From contig NW_024468917.1 of the NCBI RefSeq assembly GCF_011745365.1, positions 434,001 to 498,000 on the forward strand: DNA of 64,000 nt, read 5' to 3'. A model generated the notes under the pieces. It did no database searches, was not told the DNA's origin, and was given only the letters and a program-made list of their open reading frames with translations. A program made the position numbers and the translations under genes. Below, in pieces: positions 1 to 13,701 of the stretch. The stretch is from Cryphonectria parasitica EP155. Taxonomy: Eukaryota > Ascomycota > Sordariomycetes > Diaporthales > Cryphonectriaceae. Each line of letters starts with the position of its first letter. The stretch's first letter is position 1.

Positions 1-569
1 GGGCTCAACTCGTAGTCAACCAGTACTTGCTCCATGTCTTTCTGTAAAAGTGATTGTCCAGTCAGTCACCTTGTTCCATGGGTACATCCAAAAAAGAAGA
101 AAAAGAAAGAAAGAAAAAAGTAGAGTTCGTGTACAAGGGTTCGCATCCGGCGACTAACCTCACTCTGGGGCTTTTCGAAGGGAATATCGAATTCCTTCAT
201 GGCATCATAAATCATGCGAAATGACTGTACGATATTGTTAAAGACGACAGGCTTCCATTCGAGCTTCTCCGTCTTGCTGAAGCCGGTAGCGTAGATGAGC
301 TTCATCTGCTTCAGAACGGTCGACTTCCCAGACTCTCCAGCTCCTGTAGCAGCAAAGAATTGCCATTCATCAGCATTGTCGGATCAATAGGGATGATGAG
401 CACGAGGAAGGGGGGGCTGTGGCCGGTCATAGGAGTGGCGGGGTATCGTACCGAGCAGAAGCAGCTTGACCTCTTTTGCCATCCGCTTCTCGTCCGCCTT
501 GATTATCTTGTCCAGCTCCCTCGACCGCATCGCGTCCGCCTCCTCCTTCTTGCGACTGCCGAAGCACAT
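1..569 (-). CDS. gna-2: Heterotrimeric G-protein alpha subunit, group II (GNA-2-like), 5' part
   Basis: This is the N-terminal part of a G-alpha subunit, the GTP-binding switch of heterotrimeric G proteins at the plasma membrane. The gene leaves the window at base 1. The exons I read are 569-452, 343-159 and 41-1 (minus strand). The first intron (GTACGA...CTACAG) splits the P-loop codon; joining the exons restores GAGESGKST followed by VLKQMKLIYATGFSKTEKL. The second intron (GTTAGT...TTACAG) leads to an exon that starts KDMEQVL. The protein begins MCFGSRKK. Cys-2 could be palmitoylated, but there is no Gly-2 for N-myristoylation, and from family knowledge the MCFG start fits group II (Neurospora GNA-2, Magnaporthe MagC) rather than groups I or III. 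The GTPase switch regions lie outside the window. The family assignment is firm; the subgroup is probable. Confidence 0.92.
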
Positions 570-3500
570 TGTAACGGTGTGTCGTTGCCTTGCCGCCAGA
601 TTGAAATCTCTTTGATCGTCGATAGTATGTAGTCGTCGCGCCGCAGTTCAGGTCGATTGACCCTACTCTTCTCTTCTTCGCACGAGTGGGTATGGACGAG
701 ATGGCGTGACGGTGGAGGACTCGCCGCCGGTTCCGAGGGGACCCACGTCGCGATGATGCTAAATGGGAGGTTTTTTTCGTATCGATGCAAGATAGGATAA
801 GTAAAAAGCGTGTCAGTGTTCAGGCGAACAGACGCAGAAGGGTTGAACAAGCCCTTTGTGCAGGCTTGGTCGGGATAATTGAGGAGAATCTTGGGAGGAT
901 GGAGAACCAGGACTCAAGAAATGTCCAGGCGGGTCCCGGCCCAAATGACGGGAGAGCGCACGGCCGCTGGCTCTCAGACGTGAGCCGGGGAACTTGTCCG
1001 ACGGCTTTCTTTCAGCTACAAGTCTCTCCGAGCGACGGATGCTTGTAATGTAATTACCAGTACAGCTAAAAGAAAGGTGGCAAAGACTGCTCAGTTCATG
1101 AAGGAGGAGGAATAGTAAAGCAGCGAAGTACGCTTGACAGGAGGAGGCCCTATCAGGGAGAACCAGGAGACGGGTAAAGTATTAGAGGAAAAGTAGAAGT
1201 GGGCAGTGGGGAGTGGGCTTCAAATGTAAAGGCTAGCCTCTAGTTGGTCCAGCGCTGGTCCGATCCCCAGATCTCACTTAGCGGCAGTAGCAGCAGCAGC
1301 CGAAGCGACGGCAGCGACACGAGCCAACTACCAAGATGGGATGGATGGATAAGCGGAGAAACAGACGGAAGTCTGTGTGCACGATCAGCACAAAAGCCCA
1401 GGAGGGAAAAGAAAAAAAAAATGTGAAGCCTTCTGGGAGTGTTTGGAGAGCAGAGGGAGAGGAGAGACAGAGGGAGAGAGGGGAAGAGAGGAGGAACCAC
1501 AGAGATTGCGCAGCCGACAAGATCCAAGTCCGGCAGATTGCACCTCAGAGGCAAGAGGATCTGGCCCTGAGTCGAGTCGAGCTCAGCCCGCCCGATACAG
1601 TCCGGTCGAGTCGAGGCGATTCTTCAGGTGGGATTCAGGCCGGACCAGGGGGGGGCTTCAATTGCAGCCCGGTGGTGGGAACACGCCCTTGGCAGCAGGG
1701 CGCCGCACAGTAACACACAGACACACCCTTCTGCGCCCAGTTGTTGCAGGGCAGGGCAACAACCAGAGGCGCAAACAGGGCACCTCACATAGGCGGGGCG
1801 GGGCACTAATGCTGACCGGGTCCTGGCACTGGAGCGCTGTGCGGAGTGCCTTGAGAGTTGCCAGAATGCCACTGGGGCCCTTGTCGGACCATGCTTAGTG
1901 CGTGGGCCCGTCTGTGCCGTTCTGGGGCAAGGGCGACTTCTAGGAAGCAGAACCCGCTGCAGCTTGTTGGTCCTGGTGGAGTACTTTTGATGTTTCCGGC
2001 CCCATAGCTCATGTACATAGTACGCGGTACTGGCGTGCTAACCCGTTGTGCGGCCACCTTGCGCGTACTATGGTACTTGGCCCCCAAAGCCCTCATACTG
2101 TGGTACTGTCGAGGTTGGCTTCCGCCGTCGTCATCGTCCTTGTCCTTGTCCTCGTTGTTGCAGTTATCAACAGTGTTGCTATATGTTGCATTGCTGGTTT
2201 TTGCTTTCTTTTTCTCTTAGCGACCGTTGACGGTAAGACTACGATGGCTTGTGTCATGTCCTGTTACGTCCGCACTTTTTACACCGTTAAAGCACACAGT
2301 CGAGTAAAACGTGGTCAGGACAGGGAGGGGAGGGAGACTGAAAAGGCAGGGTTGCACTGTCAGACATGTGTGTAGAATGTACAGCACTACTGTTGTGCCT
2401 AATTCTCCCCCCATGTGGGAAAGCAGGGCCTGATACAACGTCAATCTGCAACATGTTGATGCCGCCTGGGGTCTGCATCCCTCAAAACACCCGCGGCGGG
2501 TGTCTAACATTATCTTGCTGCCGGAAATATCTTTTTTTCCCCATCTCTTCTCATTCTTACAGGGCCCCGGGGAACAAGCATTTGACCTCACCGGTGATAT
2601 TCCTGCATAGCTGACCCAACTGCATCTGGAGACGAGAAAGGGCTCTGTACCATGGATTCCTGCGGAACAGGGTCGTTGTCGGATCCATCATCATCACCCG
2701 CTCCCATGAAGATAGTCTGCTATGGTACGAGGAGGACTACCGGTGACCCTCTCGGCCCTTTTCAATCGAAGATATGGCCCGGTGCTGTTTAGCTAAGTGG
2801 GGAGGGGGAGGAGAACGACGACAACCACGACCTTTGTCTGGCCCGAATTTGGAAGTGAATCAACTGCGGTCGTAGATCATCGCTGCCTCTCTCAAGTTCC
2901 ATCAGCTTAGCTAGCGTGCATACATGCATGACAAGCGATCTCCCGAAGCATGACCCCTTATCACTTGGCCGTCTGTGATCGTCTGAACGCTACAAGGTAG
3001 TCTGTCGAGTCTGTGTCATCCGGGATCTGGTTCAAGGGGGGATAATGGTAGGGGACGTCCCTGACCGACATGGACCCAAAGCCATGTGCTTGTCCTACCA
3101 CCGTGCTATATGATCCGAGAGTTGTAAAAGTAGAAGCTCTTCTTTCTTTTGCTTTACCATCTTCTTCCTATCTTCAACAAAAAGGTTTTTTCAGAACAGA
3201 TCGGCTACAAGAGAAGGATGGATTCTTTCACCCCTTTTCTCTCCCTTTGTCTCTCTCGCGCTCGTGTTCGCGCTCTTCCTTCCACATTGGTTGTCCACAG
3301 GGTCGATCTGCTTCTATTCATGGAACAGAATACCACGAAAACTACCATCTCAATGGATACTGTCGTATATTGCCGCCGATGAATGACTATCACACAGTCA
3401 ATGGTGTGTTTCTTTTTTAGACAACGGCACTTATCCATGCGTCCTTTTCCTTTTTGTTCCTTCTCTGCTACGAATTTTAAACTTGGTGTGCACGCTGGTT

Positions 3501-6500
3501 TGCCCATCAAACAACGTACTTCAGACGTTGAGAAGCCCGTCCAGGCAACTTTCGACAAATAACCGATATCCACAAGTGGGTTCCCAGCGGGCGGAACTTG
3601 GCAAATTCAGGGGCCCCACAAGGGAGGACCCGAACGGTGATTAGCCCAAAGCATGATCATGAAACGGCTGCTTAATTCCGGAAAGGGACCCCTCCCCCCT
3701 TCCCTATGCCACAGTGCTACGCGGTACGTACATAGTAACTAGTAAACAGCTCATTAGCACTACGGCGAAGCTACTGCCACCATTACTCATAGCACTATCA
3801 CCACCATAGCATGTACTATAGCCCCCCTGTTAGCAGGCACCCAACGCCTTATGGCCGCCCAAGGGGCCTCCATGCCTCCATCCTCACCGATGTAACCCCC
3901 TATAGTATGGAGGGGAAGGGGAGGGCAATGTCCCGAGTGCGATCCGTCCCATGGCGATTCCATGATCCCGCATGCGTTGCACATTAGACTTGGTCCACAC
4001 CACCACCCCCCCAGCGTTCTACAGCTTTTTCAATAGTGCGACAGCAAACAAATCAGACGTCAAGGTTTCCCTCCCCGAGGTTGCCACGCACCTCACATGG
4101 CCAGCACGCGACATGCGCAGGAAAACAGAGAGAAGGAAAGAACAACAAACTTACACTACTCATGCAGCTCTGATCTGATCTCTCGTCTCCACCTACCCGC
4201 TAGGAAAGCTCTCTCCTCTCCCCTCCTCTCTCTCTCTCCCCCTCCCTTCGCATGGATACATTGCAGTAGTCGACGAGAGCAGATGTGGGCCAAAGAAGGT
4301 CCAAAGCTCGTTTCACCAGAAGGATTCCCGCCTGCATGATCCTTCGTGAGCAGTTGCACGTCATGTCTACTACCCTCTGCACAGGAATGCAACCAGCACG
4401 ATGCTATGCTGCGCTGCAACTGCAACTGCTGACTTTTTGCGAGCTCAAGATCCAAAATCTCACCACACAGCTTTTGTTCCCCCCCTGCCTCCTCCTTCCT
4501 CCGTATTCGGACACAATATAACAAGAGGGACAGAAGGCTGTACAGCACGTGTTCGCGCCACCTTCGTCAACACGACTGTCCACTCAGCGCCCGTAATCAA
4601 CCATCTGCACGCGCCGCAGAGAGGCGCAGATGATACTCAAATTCAAGATGGAAGAGGAGGTGGTGGGGAACGGGGGCCACAGACCCATCATTCATTGCGC
4701 GGCCCTGCTACCCTCCTCGCAGCCTCAACAACGCACCTGCGAGGCACGAGTACAGTTACTGCATGTCCAACACACCCTCTCCCCAACCCCCTCAAATTCT
4801 ACAAACCAAATCTTGCTTCTGACAGCCAAGAAGTCACGGCCAATGGATCTCCTCCAACGCATCCGCACCACTCCCCCTCCCGCCGCCCGTCCATCCCAGC
4901 GCCGTCCCGACGTTGCCGTAGTGCGCCAGAGCCATGCATGCCACGTGAGGAGAAAGGGGAGGGGATAGCCTGACCGACGACTCGCCGCTGCATTCTTCCT
5001 ATGGGGGCCGAGCCGTGCCCAGATCCAAGTACTCGCAGGTGTCAGTTTGCAGGCCGGGAAACATCTATTCGTGGAGGAGAATGATGTGATGATGATGATG
5101 CATGCACATGAATCGAAAATTTGTACGGTACACGCGCCATGCTGGTGATCTGTCGACTAAACTGTCCTTCTCCGCCTGACGCGCCGCTCGCGCTTGAGAG
5201 TGGAGAATGTTTTCTTCTTTTCCCTTCTCTTCTAGAAGAGTTCAAAAAAAGAAGAAGAAAAAAGCTTGTCTTTCTCTCGTCCGAGTAGCTGACTCGTTTG
5301 TTTCGTTGCCCCCCCCCCCCTCTTCCCCCCTTCTCCGGGGCTCGAACTACTCGTGTCCAGTAGGCGGCCAAACTAGAAAAATACTGATATACATATCCCA
5401 TGCAGTTTACAGACGACCGGTGGAGAGAAAGTAAGCACGTAATCAGGTTGATCCCGTTCATCCCAGCGCCTCTCTCTCTGTCCCGTCACAGGCCGGAATC
5501 AGGCAGGTGACATCGTCTCGCTTCCAAGACCTCGCAACGCCCGAGCTGTCCTTTTGTTGTATCCCCTGCTCTTCCTCCTGCACACGCATTGTCTCTCGGT
5601 CTGTCTCTCTCACACACTGACATACACACACACATTCAGCCTCAAGAAGGAAAAGAAAAGCCACTCCTTTCTTTCTCGCTTGGATCACCAACAAGCGGGG
5701 GCCTTTCCAAACCCAACTGGGCAGCTCGTGGCCGCAAAGACGCACCAGGGTTCAGCTGCCCTGTGCGTTGAGCGCTAAACTCGCCGAAGCAAGTACATCA
5801 AATCGTCAAAGAAGGAGTAATTAAAAACACGAAGAATAAATAAAGGGAGAAGGAAAAAGAAAGAAAAGAGAAAGAAAAAAAGCTTTCGTTTAACACCCCT
5901 CCTCGCCTTGCCCCCCGCCCTTCAAAACTACAACCTCTCCCCCACACGAAGGATAAACGAGGCGGGAGCTTTAGTGGTCGGAGAACGAGAGGGGTGACTG
6001 AAAAAGAGAGACACAGTGAGAAAGAGTGAGAGTCGGCGTGTCTTTGCTCCTGCGTATGCACGTCAGCGATGACCAGCCAGCAGACGTTGTGCAAGGGGCT
6101 GGCATAAGTCCAGAGCTGGCTAAGTGCTGACATTGCACTGTAAGTACTTTAAGAGTGAAGGAAAGGAGGGCCCGGTTACTCATGATCGGACCCTGTCTCC
6201 GCACGGGAGGTTCACAGCCTCGCTAGCTGGCGCGGAGAAACGGCTTCCGGGGGGTGTATCTCAAGAGGGGAAAGAAAAGAGGATGAACATACTTTGGTGT
6301 TGAAAGGGAGGGGGGGGAAAAGGCTAGGAAGAACGGAAAAAAGAAAAAGAGGTACTGTACTGAATGTAGTAGCATTTTGCTTCCCTGAAGTGGTTGAGTC
6401 GATGCTATTTTTGTTTATATGTCTCTTGGGTTGCCACCACCCACCCCGCCGCCGCCGCCGCCGCAGAGCCACATGAGTATGTTGCATTATTTGTTTGCGC

Positions 6501-7032
6501 CAGGCGGGGGGTGTAGCAAGGTGCAAGACCAACCTGATGTGACTATCTAGGCTATGTTGTCGATCGCATGGCCGTCTTGGGTAAGTTGCATGCAGCGCGC
6601 GTGCTACCCAATCTCTTCTCACCCTTCATGTGCGCCTCCTCGTGGCCATTGAAGTTGCAGTGCAGCGGATGGTGCTGTGGGATTTCCCGCTGATTATTGT
6701 GGCTTGGATAGTTTGAGTGGACGCAGTCCTTGCCTGTTCGGGCTGACATGCATGCTTTCATCACCGTTTAGACAATCGCGAAGATTAGAGAGGAGGGGGC
6801 ATACCGAAGAAAGAATCAAAGAAAGAAAGAGAAGACAGGGAAGAAAGAAAAAAAAGGACAGGCACAGAGAGGGGAAGCTCCAGCATGAGCTACCAGGAGG
6901 TAGTAATACCTTCAATCCTTGGTGTCCTATTTTTCCCTCCTTTCCTATCTGATCTCATCACCTATGACGCTTACAACTGATCCAGATCACATCAAAGCTG
7001 TCTCATAGAATGATACCCTCCCCTCCCGAGCT
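570..7032. other. Long intergenic region between G-alpha and spermidine synthase
   Basis: About 6.5 kb lies between the start codon of the G-alpha gene and the stop codon of spermidine synthase. I read all frames and found no conserved protein. The open frames present (for example 1377-1898) have low-complexity Arg/Gly/Ser-rich translations and no splice support. The region contains polypurine and polypyrimidine tracts (about 3225-3270, 4195-4250, 5820-5880, 6800-6860), a CA/CT stretch near 5615-5635, a 12-C run (5309-5320) and a CCG repeat near 6446. It probably holds the promoter and long 5' leader of the G-alpha gene and could hold non-coding transcripts, but nothing in the sequence proves this. 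Confidence 0.6.
6446..6463. repeat. CCG trinucleotide microsatellite
   Basis: Six consecutive CCG units lie in the intergenic region upstream of the G-alpha gene, outside any supported coding frame. Confidence 0.8.
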
Positions 7033-8720
<1,688 letters not shown>

Positions 8721-9586
8721 CTTGATGGCTGAACTATGGGAATTAAGATATGTCTGCAAATATGATGGGACTGAGGCTCGAAGATGGTGTATTCTGTTGC
8801 TGAGGTGTTTGGTTGCAAGTGGTGGTGGAGTGAAAATGCGGAGGGCGAATTTTGAAAGTGGAAAATTTTTTGTCATGAGTGACACCCGGGCAATCGTACG
8901 AATGTTTGTGTATATATGTACCTTTTTGAGGGCGAACTAAGCAACGACCGTGCGATACAGGCACGAGATTTCGAATAGTCTTGTTTTCACTTAAAAATAG
9001 AACGCGACTCGAGTTCAATTAATACATCGACTTATATAACATGCAAAAGGAAAATGAAAAGAAATTGGTGTGTGTTATGGGCTTAAGATGAGCAAATGGC
9101 TATAGAAAACATCTGAGAAGAGGGGTGAGCCAAGACGACCAACATTGGGCTACTATGAGTACCTAATACCTATCTATTTAGGTACATAGTACCTATCTAT
9201 TTAGGTACATAGTGCGCATCTGGCAGTGTATTAGCGTCTACTGGGTCGTTGGCACTCACTTTGAATCATAAGCTTCGATAACATTCACGCTGTCTCAGCG
9301 CCTCGACAGTACTTTCATAGCTCTCTTATGCGATTTGACTAATTTATGTCCAAATGCCCAAGCAGATCTCAACTACAAACAAGAAGGCGCGTATTCCAGT
9401 GGCGGGCTCAAGGCGCAAGGGAAGTTGAGGCATGGAGGGCTAACCGATACCATACGGCGGCTGGACGAGTGTGGGGATCATCCCAGCATGAGTCGGGCGA
9501 ACATTCAAGTTGACAGCAGCTTATACAAACTGGCGCCCGTGGTACTATCATTTTGCTCACTACCATGGCCTTCCTCCTGTGCTGGG
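8721..9586. other. Intergenic: spermidine synthase promoter and omega-amidase 3' flank
   Basis: These 866 bases contain the upstream region of spermidine synthase and the downstream region of the omega-amidase gene, both on the minus strand. The only notable structure is the 23-bp tandem repeat at 9167-9212, listed separately. No coding region is supported; the plus-strand frame at 9335-9859 is mostly antisense to the omega-amidase. Confidence 0.6.
9167..9212. repeat. Perfect 23-bp tandem duplication with internal inverted arms
   Basis: Two identical, directly adjacent 23-bp units occupy 9167-9189 and 9190-9212. Each unit contains the complementary arms TACCTA and TAGGTA separated by six bases, and ends in GTACATAG, a string that recurs in other intergenic parts of this window. 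Confidence 0.85.
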
Positions 9587-10588
9587 TCACTCAAGACGTA
9601 TCTTGCCCTGGCTAATGTCGGGATACACATCGAAGCGTCTCTGGTCCCTCAGAGGTATCCCTTTCCTCGTTTCCTCGATCTTGTCACCACTCAGCTCAGC
9701 AGACACGATCGTCTGTTGCTCTTCCGCCTCCACGAGAACCTGGGCCATGGGATCGACCACCAGACTGTGCCCCCACGCATGATAGCTCGCATTCATGTCG
9801 CGCGCAGGCGAGCACATCACCACATATACCTGGTTGTCCACTGCCCTGCCCTGGCCTAGCAGCCGCCAGTGTAGCGGGCCCGTTGTCAGGTTGAAAGCGC
9901 CTGGGTAGATCAATACAAAACAGCCCTTCCGTGCGGCTATGGTGCCAAGTTCGGGAAACCGGATATCGTAGCAGATCGCCACACCCACGCGGCCATATTC
10001 CGGGAGGTCCACGATGGTCAGCTTGTCCCCTGGCGACAGTACATCCGACTCGCGGAATGTGATCTTGCCTGGGATGTCGATGTCAAACAGGTGCACCTTG
10101 CGATGCGTGGCCAGCAGCTCGCCCTTCGGGCTGAACGTCAACGACGTGTTGTAGTAGCGCTTCTTTTTATCCTCGTCAAAGTCCAGCTCTGGTATTGACC
10201 CCCCGATGAGGTATGTGCCCGTCTCCTTTGCCATCGCAGACAAGGCGTGAAAGCTTGGGCTCTGCTCCGCGCTCGGCGGGTGTGGGAGAAGCTGCTCTGC
10301 ATACGAAGGGAAGTAGTCGCAGCCGTACGGTGAGTTGAAGCACTCTGGCAATACGATGATCTTGGCTCCAGAAGCAGCGGCTTCGTGCACTTTCTCGCGG
10401 GCATTGGAGAGGTTGGCTGCCTTGTCTGTGCCACTTGCGAGCTGGATGCAGGCCAGCTTGACGGGCTTCTTTAGGAGGGGTGTGGCAGCGGTTGCCATGG
10501 TGCGGAAGTAACTGCTAGGTGAGGTGGGGCTTGTCGACAGCTGTAATCTGCTTGCGAAAGATGTGAGCGTCTTCCAAAGCGTCTGCAT
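9587..10588 (-). CDS. nit3: Omega-amidase of the nitrilase superfamily (NIT2/NIT3-type)
   Basis: This carbon-nitrogen hydrolase is expected to deaminate alpha-ketoglutaramate and alpha-ketosuccinamate, clearing products of glutamine and asparagine transamination. It is a single exon. The nitrilase triad is visible; counting from the internal ATG at 10498 it is Glu52 (VLPECFN), Lys134 (HRKVHLFD) and Cys176 (AICYDIRFPE). Two starts are plausible. The ATG at 10588 gives 333 residues with a Ser/Thr/Arg-rich leader (MQTLWKTLTSFASRL) that resembles a mitochondrial presequence; the ATG at 10498 gives a 303-residue form close to the usual family length. The longer open frame to 10729 begins with GTG and was not used. 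The gene is divergent from the gene at 11115 across a 0.5-kb spacer. Function is inferred from strong family similarity. Confidence 0.93.
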   Translation of the reverse strand: MQTLWKTLTSFASRLQLSTSPTSPSSYFRTMATAATPLLKKPVKLACIQLASGTDKAANLSNAREKVHEAAASGAKIIVLPECFNSPYGCDYFPSYAEQLLPHPPSAEQSPSFHALSAMAKETGTYLIGGSIPELDFDEDKKKRYYNTSLTFSPKGELLATHRKVHLFDIDIPGKITFRESDVLSPGDKLTIVDLPEYGRVGVAICYDIRFPELGTIAARKGCFVLIYPGAFNLTTGPLHWRLLGQGRAVDNQVYVVMCSPARDMNASYHAWGHSLVVDPMAQVLVEAEEQQTIVSAELSGDKIEETRKGIPLRDQRRFDVYPDISQGKIRLE

Positions 10589-11114
10589 CGTCAGCGGCGT
10601 GAAGGGTGGTGTGTAGACTGGATCGTGAGGGGAGGGGCTTGCAAGGGCTGATGGTGAGAGGGGAGCGTAGCAGCTGCGATAGGAGCTCCCGCCGTTATCG
10701 CCCTGGAGGGGTTGCCGGGAGGGGCGCACGTCATTGGGCCCACCCCTGCACTTTCCCTGAGCTCTGAGTCCCGCCTGCCTCTTGTCACTCTTTCCCCAAT
10801 CAGGGGAGGCAGCGACCTCACTGCTTATATGACCAATGATGGCACTTTCCTTTATGAGCTATGCCTAAGTATGCAGTTGCTCAAGCCAGAGATGCTCATT
10901 CCTCTCCAAGTGTACTTTTTCCTTTCCAAATCGACATCGTCCCAATCTGCCCTTTTGAAGGCAGCCTTCAAAGCTTTGTCATGTTGCCACCTCCCCTTTG
11001 GGCTCTATATTCGCCTTGACTATAGGCTACACATACCATTTCCGTCTAACATCTCCTTTCGTTTCGTCAACGCTCTCGACTTGTTCCTAGACCTTAGCAT
11101 GCAAACTCATCAGC
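10589..11114. promoter_or_regulatory. Shared upstream region of a divergent gene pair
   Basis: This 526-base spacer separates the start codons of the omega-amidase (minus) and the unknown protein at 11115 (plus), so it should hold both promoters. Its plus-strand 3' half is pyrimidine-rich, as in many fungal promoters. I recognise no specific transcription-factor site. Confidence 0.5.
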
Positions 11115-13701
11115 ATGAATTGGACCGAAGGCAACTTGGCCCGCCATTCTCGCGGCCGGAAGGGCAAAGAGATCGTTCTACGCCAGAGAAAACATTTCGC
11201 CAAGGTTCGCTCTAGTTTGACGAATAGTAATGCCAAAATCAGCCCACCTTCTATTTCTATGTTCTCTCGTCCATCCCGCTCATCTTCTCCCACTCCTCAT
11301 CGTTCATCTAAGCTCAGCCCAGCCGCCCCATCTTCTGTCAAGAAGCGACCCAGGGATGGGGGGTCTCTTCAGACAAGCCGATACTTCCAGACTTCCTCCC
11401 TCAAGCTTCCAAGCCCGGGCTCCCTCCAGAAAGAGGAGGTGGAAGAGAATATGCGCCACAAGAGACGTAGGCTGCTGCTCAAGGGCGACTGGGTTGGGAC
11501 CGACGTCCAGAAACCGATCCAGATGGAATTCCTCAAGCCACGGGTTTCTTCACGTGATGATCCCTGGGGTAGTTCGCGCCCACGATATCAATCCTCTAAA
11601 AGCAGACTATGCCGCCTCCTTGGCGTCAAGACTGTGGACGGACAGCTCAGAGCTCCTGGAACTGTGGTCAGGACTTCCACACCGGTCACCCGCTGTCAGC
11701 TAAGGGTCAGAGTCGGCAGCCTTGAGAAGGCTCTGGACGCCAGCTCCAACGCCACGTCTTCCATGAGTAGATACAGAGATGTCCAAGGGAATCCAGATGG
11801 CAAGCACTCGTGATCTTGAGGTCTGAATATGCTGTATTAATCTAATGCAGAATACAGCCAGCCATATCCGTGGATCTGAACACCAACAGAATCGCACACA
11901 AGATGCCGCTCATGGTCATAGTACAATAGGACAGGAATACCGTATGTATGAGTCGCAGGGAGATTCAAGCCACGGACCGATTTCGACAAGCTCGCCTCTG
12001 CTATATCACCCTATACCCCACCGGCCTCACTTCCCGCAGTTGCTTCATTCCCCGTCATGCGACTCAGACGATACAGCAAGCATTAAAGCACAGGTTGGAC
12101 CACTGCAACCGGAGATTCCGTCGTCCCAAGCAGAACAAAACGAAGCGTGGAGGGGGTTCGTGGGTGGAGCAGAGCGTGACCGATCACGGAATGATCTACC
12201 GCTATCTGACAGTTCGTACTCTCTGGTGTCCGGAGCGATTTCACCTGGCATCAGTCACCTTGGACTTCGCAAGCGAGCAGGCCATGTGGATGAAGATCAG
12301 GAATCTGCCCTACAACCATCACTAGGTGATGACACAGAAAACGAGAGCACAGAGAATGAAGAACGAGCTGTGCAGTTGCTTGCGAAGTTGAACCATGAAC
12401 AGCAGCAAGGGACTCAGAACGGCGATGAGTGTGGTGAGAACAGCACAAGCAGTCAAGAGGAAAATGAGCGGTCGCTCGCCGATCTCATCCAGTCTGATCA
12501 ACCGAAAGCCGCTGACGACAATATCCCGCAGCATGATGGCGGTTTGGGCTCTCCGAGTTCTCTCAGCCCTGATTGTCATAATTCTGGCGTCTCTCCAGCT
12601 GGCCAGAGTGCGCGTACCACTGCTGGGAAGTCGCAAAATAACATTAAGCAACTAGCTGGGGAGGATTCCGACGAGGTCTGTTTGCTAATGCCTCTGAGCT
12701 CTCCCAGCATCGCTGGGCAGGACGTTCAAGGTCTTTTCGAGGCATCTCCAGTGCTTTCGGCTGGTCAAATTGATAGACACCATATGTCGCCCATACATCA
12801 GCCACGGGCCGGGGAAGTCAAGAAACTTGCCACTCATGATTCACCGCATAATACGGAGGCACAGCCAAATTCCCAGCCAGAAACCCTCAAAAATGATAAT
12901 GCCATGTGGCGCCAATTCGTTTTCGGAGAGGTCAACGAGCACCTCGAACAAGTTCTTGCAGATGCAAGAACACGTGCTGCCAGAAAGCTTCGACCATCCG
13001 ACCCCTTCACCAGCACCGACGAAATTTGCCAAAGTGACGAAGCCCATGCGCTTGGAAATCTTTCCCCGGAGACAAGCCCAAGCTTGAAATATAGCTTGGC
13101 CATCGATGCGCAGAACATCGCAGAACAGAGTGAGTCGTTTGAAGCCGACGTCTCGATCATTGCTTCAATCAGTCACCAGGCCACAGTTGCAGAGTCCCCG
13201 CGTGATCCACTCTCAGAAATCGTTCCAGCTTGCTCGAATACGACCATTCATACGGATCAAGCGACCGTGGGCTCTTCGGCACCTTCAAAGCCATCATTGA
13301 CTGCATCGTCAGACACCATGGACAAGCCTCCACGTCGCAGCGACATTTGGGACATGCCCACAAGCGACTCGGAGAACGCATCTCTGCGGTCCCGTCCGCG
13401 CCCACTCCAAAACCATGGCGAAGGAGACGAAGGATTCAGGTTCTCGCGACCCAGACCGTTCATTGGCAAGAAAACCAGTCATTTGGACGAGGGACGACAG
13501 ATTGCACTTTCTCTGGGCCAAATTCGTGGCAAGACTGTGACCAGACGCCGCCAGAAGCGGAGCGGTAATACGAGGACTGATATTCGCAAGCTGCCTAACT
13601 TCAATAGCGATCCCATCGAGGAGGTCGAGGAACATGCCTCACGTCAGCGAAACGAGGAGCCATCCTTGTTTGGTCCGCTTGATATGGAAGAGAATGCTTG
13701 A
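11115..13701 (+). CDS. Conserved fungal protein of unknown function, large and disordered
   Basis: Two long open stretches in different frames (11115-11809 and 11862-13701) look like one gene with a short intron. My preferred junction is a 52-nt intron 11810-11861 (GTGATC...GCCAG, with CTAAT about 15 nt before the acceptor), giving 844 residues. An alternative is GTCCAA at 11781 with the acceptor at 11856. The N-terminus reads MNWTEGNLARHSRGRKGKE followed by LRQRKHFAKVR, a motif I have seen at the start of several uncharacterised Pezizomycotina proteins. The rest is Ser/Gln/Glu-rich and probably unstructured, with short conserved-looking islands: AMWRQFVFGEVNEHLEQVL, RRSDIWDMPTSDSE, a basic patch TRRRQKRSG, and an acidic end EPSLFGPLDMEENA. 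A nuclear protein is possible from the basic patch, but no function can be assigned. Coding status is secure; the splice junction is not. Confidence 0.75.

Noticed and set aside
1377..1898. 173-codon plus-strand frame upstream of the G-alpha gene
   Set aside because: Lys/Glu/Arg/Gly low-complexity translation of a polypurine tract; no favourable start context or splice support.
10589..10729. Upstream extension of the omega-amidase frame
   Set aside because: The extension starts with GTG, is Pro/Ser-rich and not family-like; ATGs at 10588 and 10498 are better starts.
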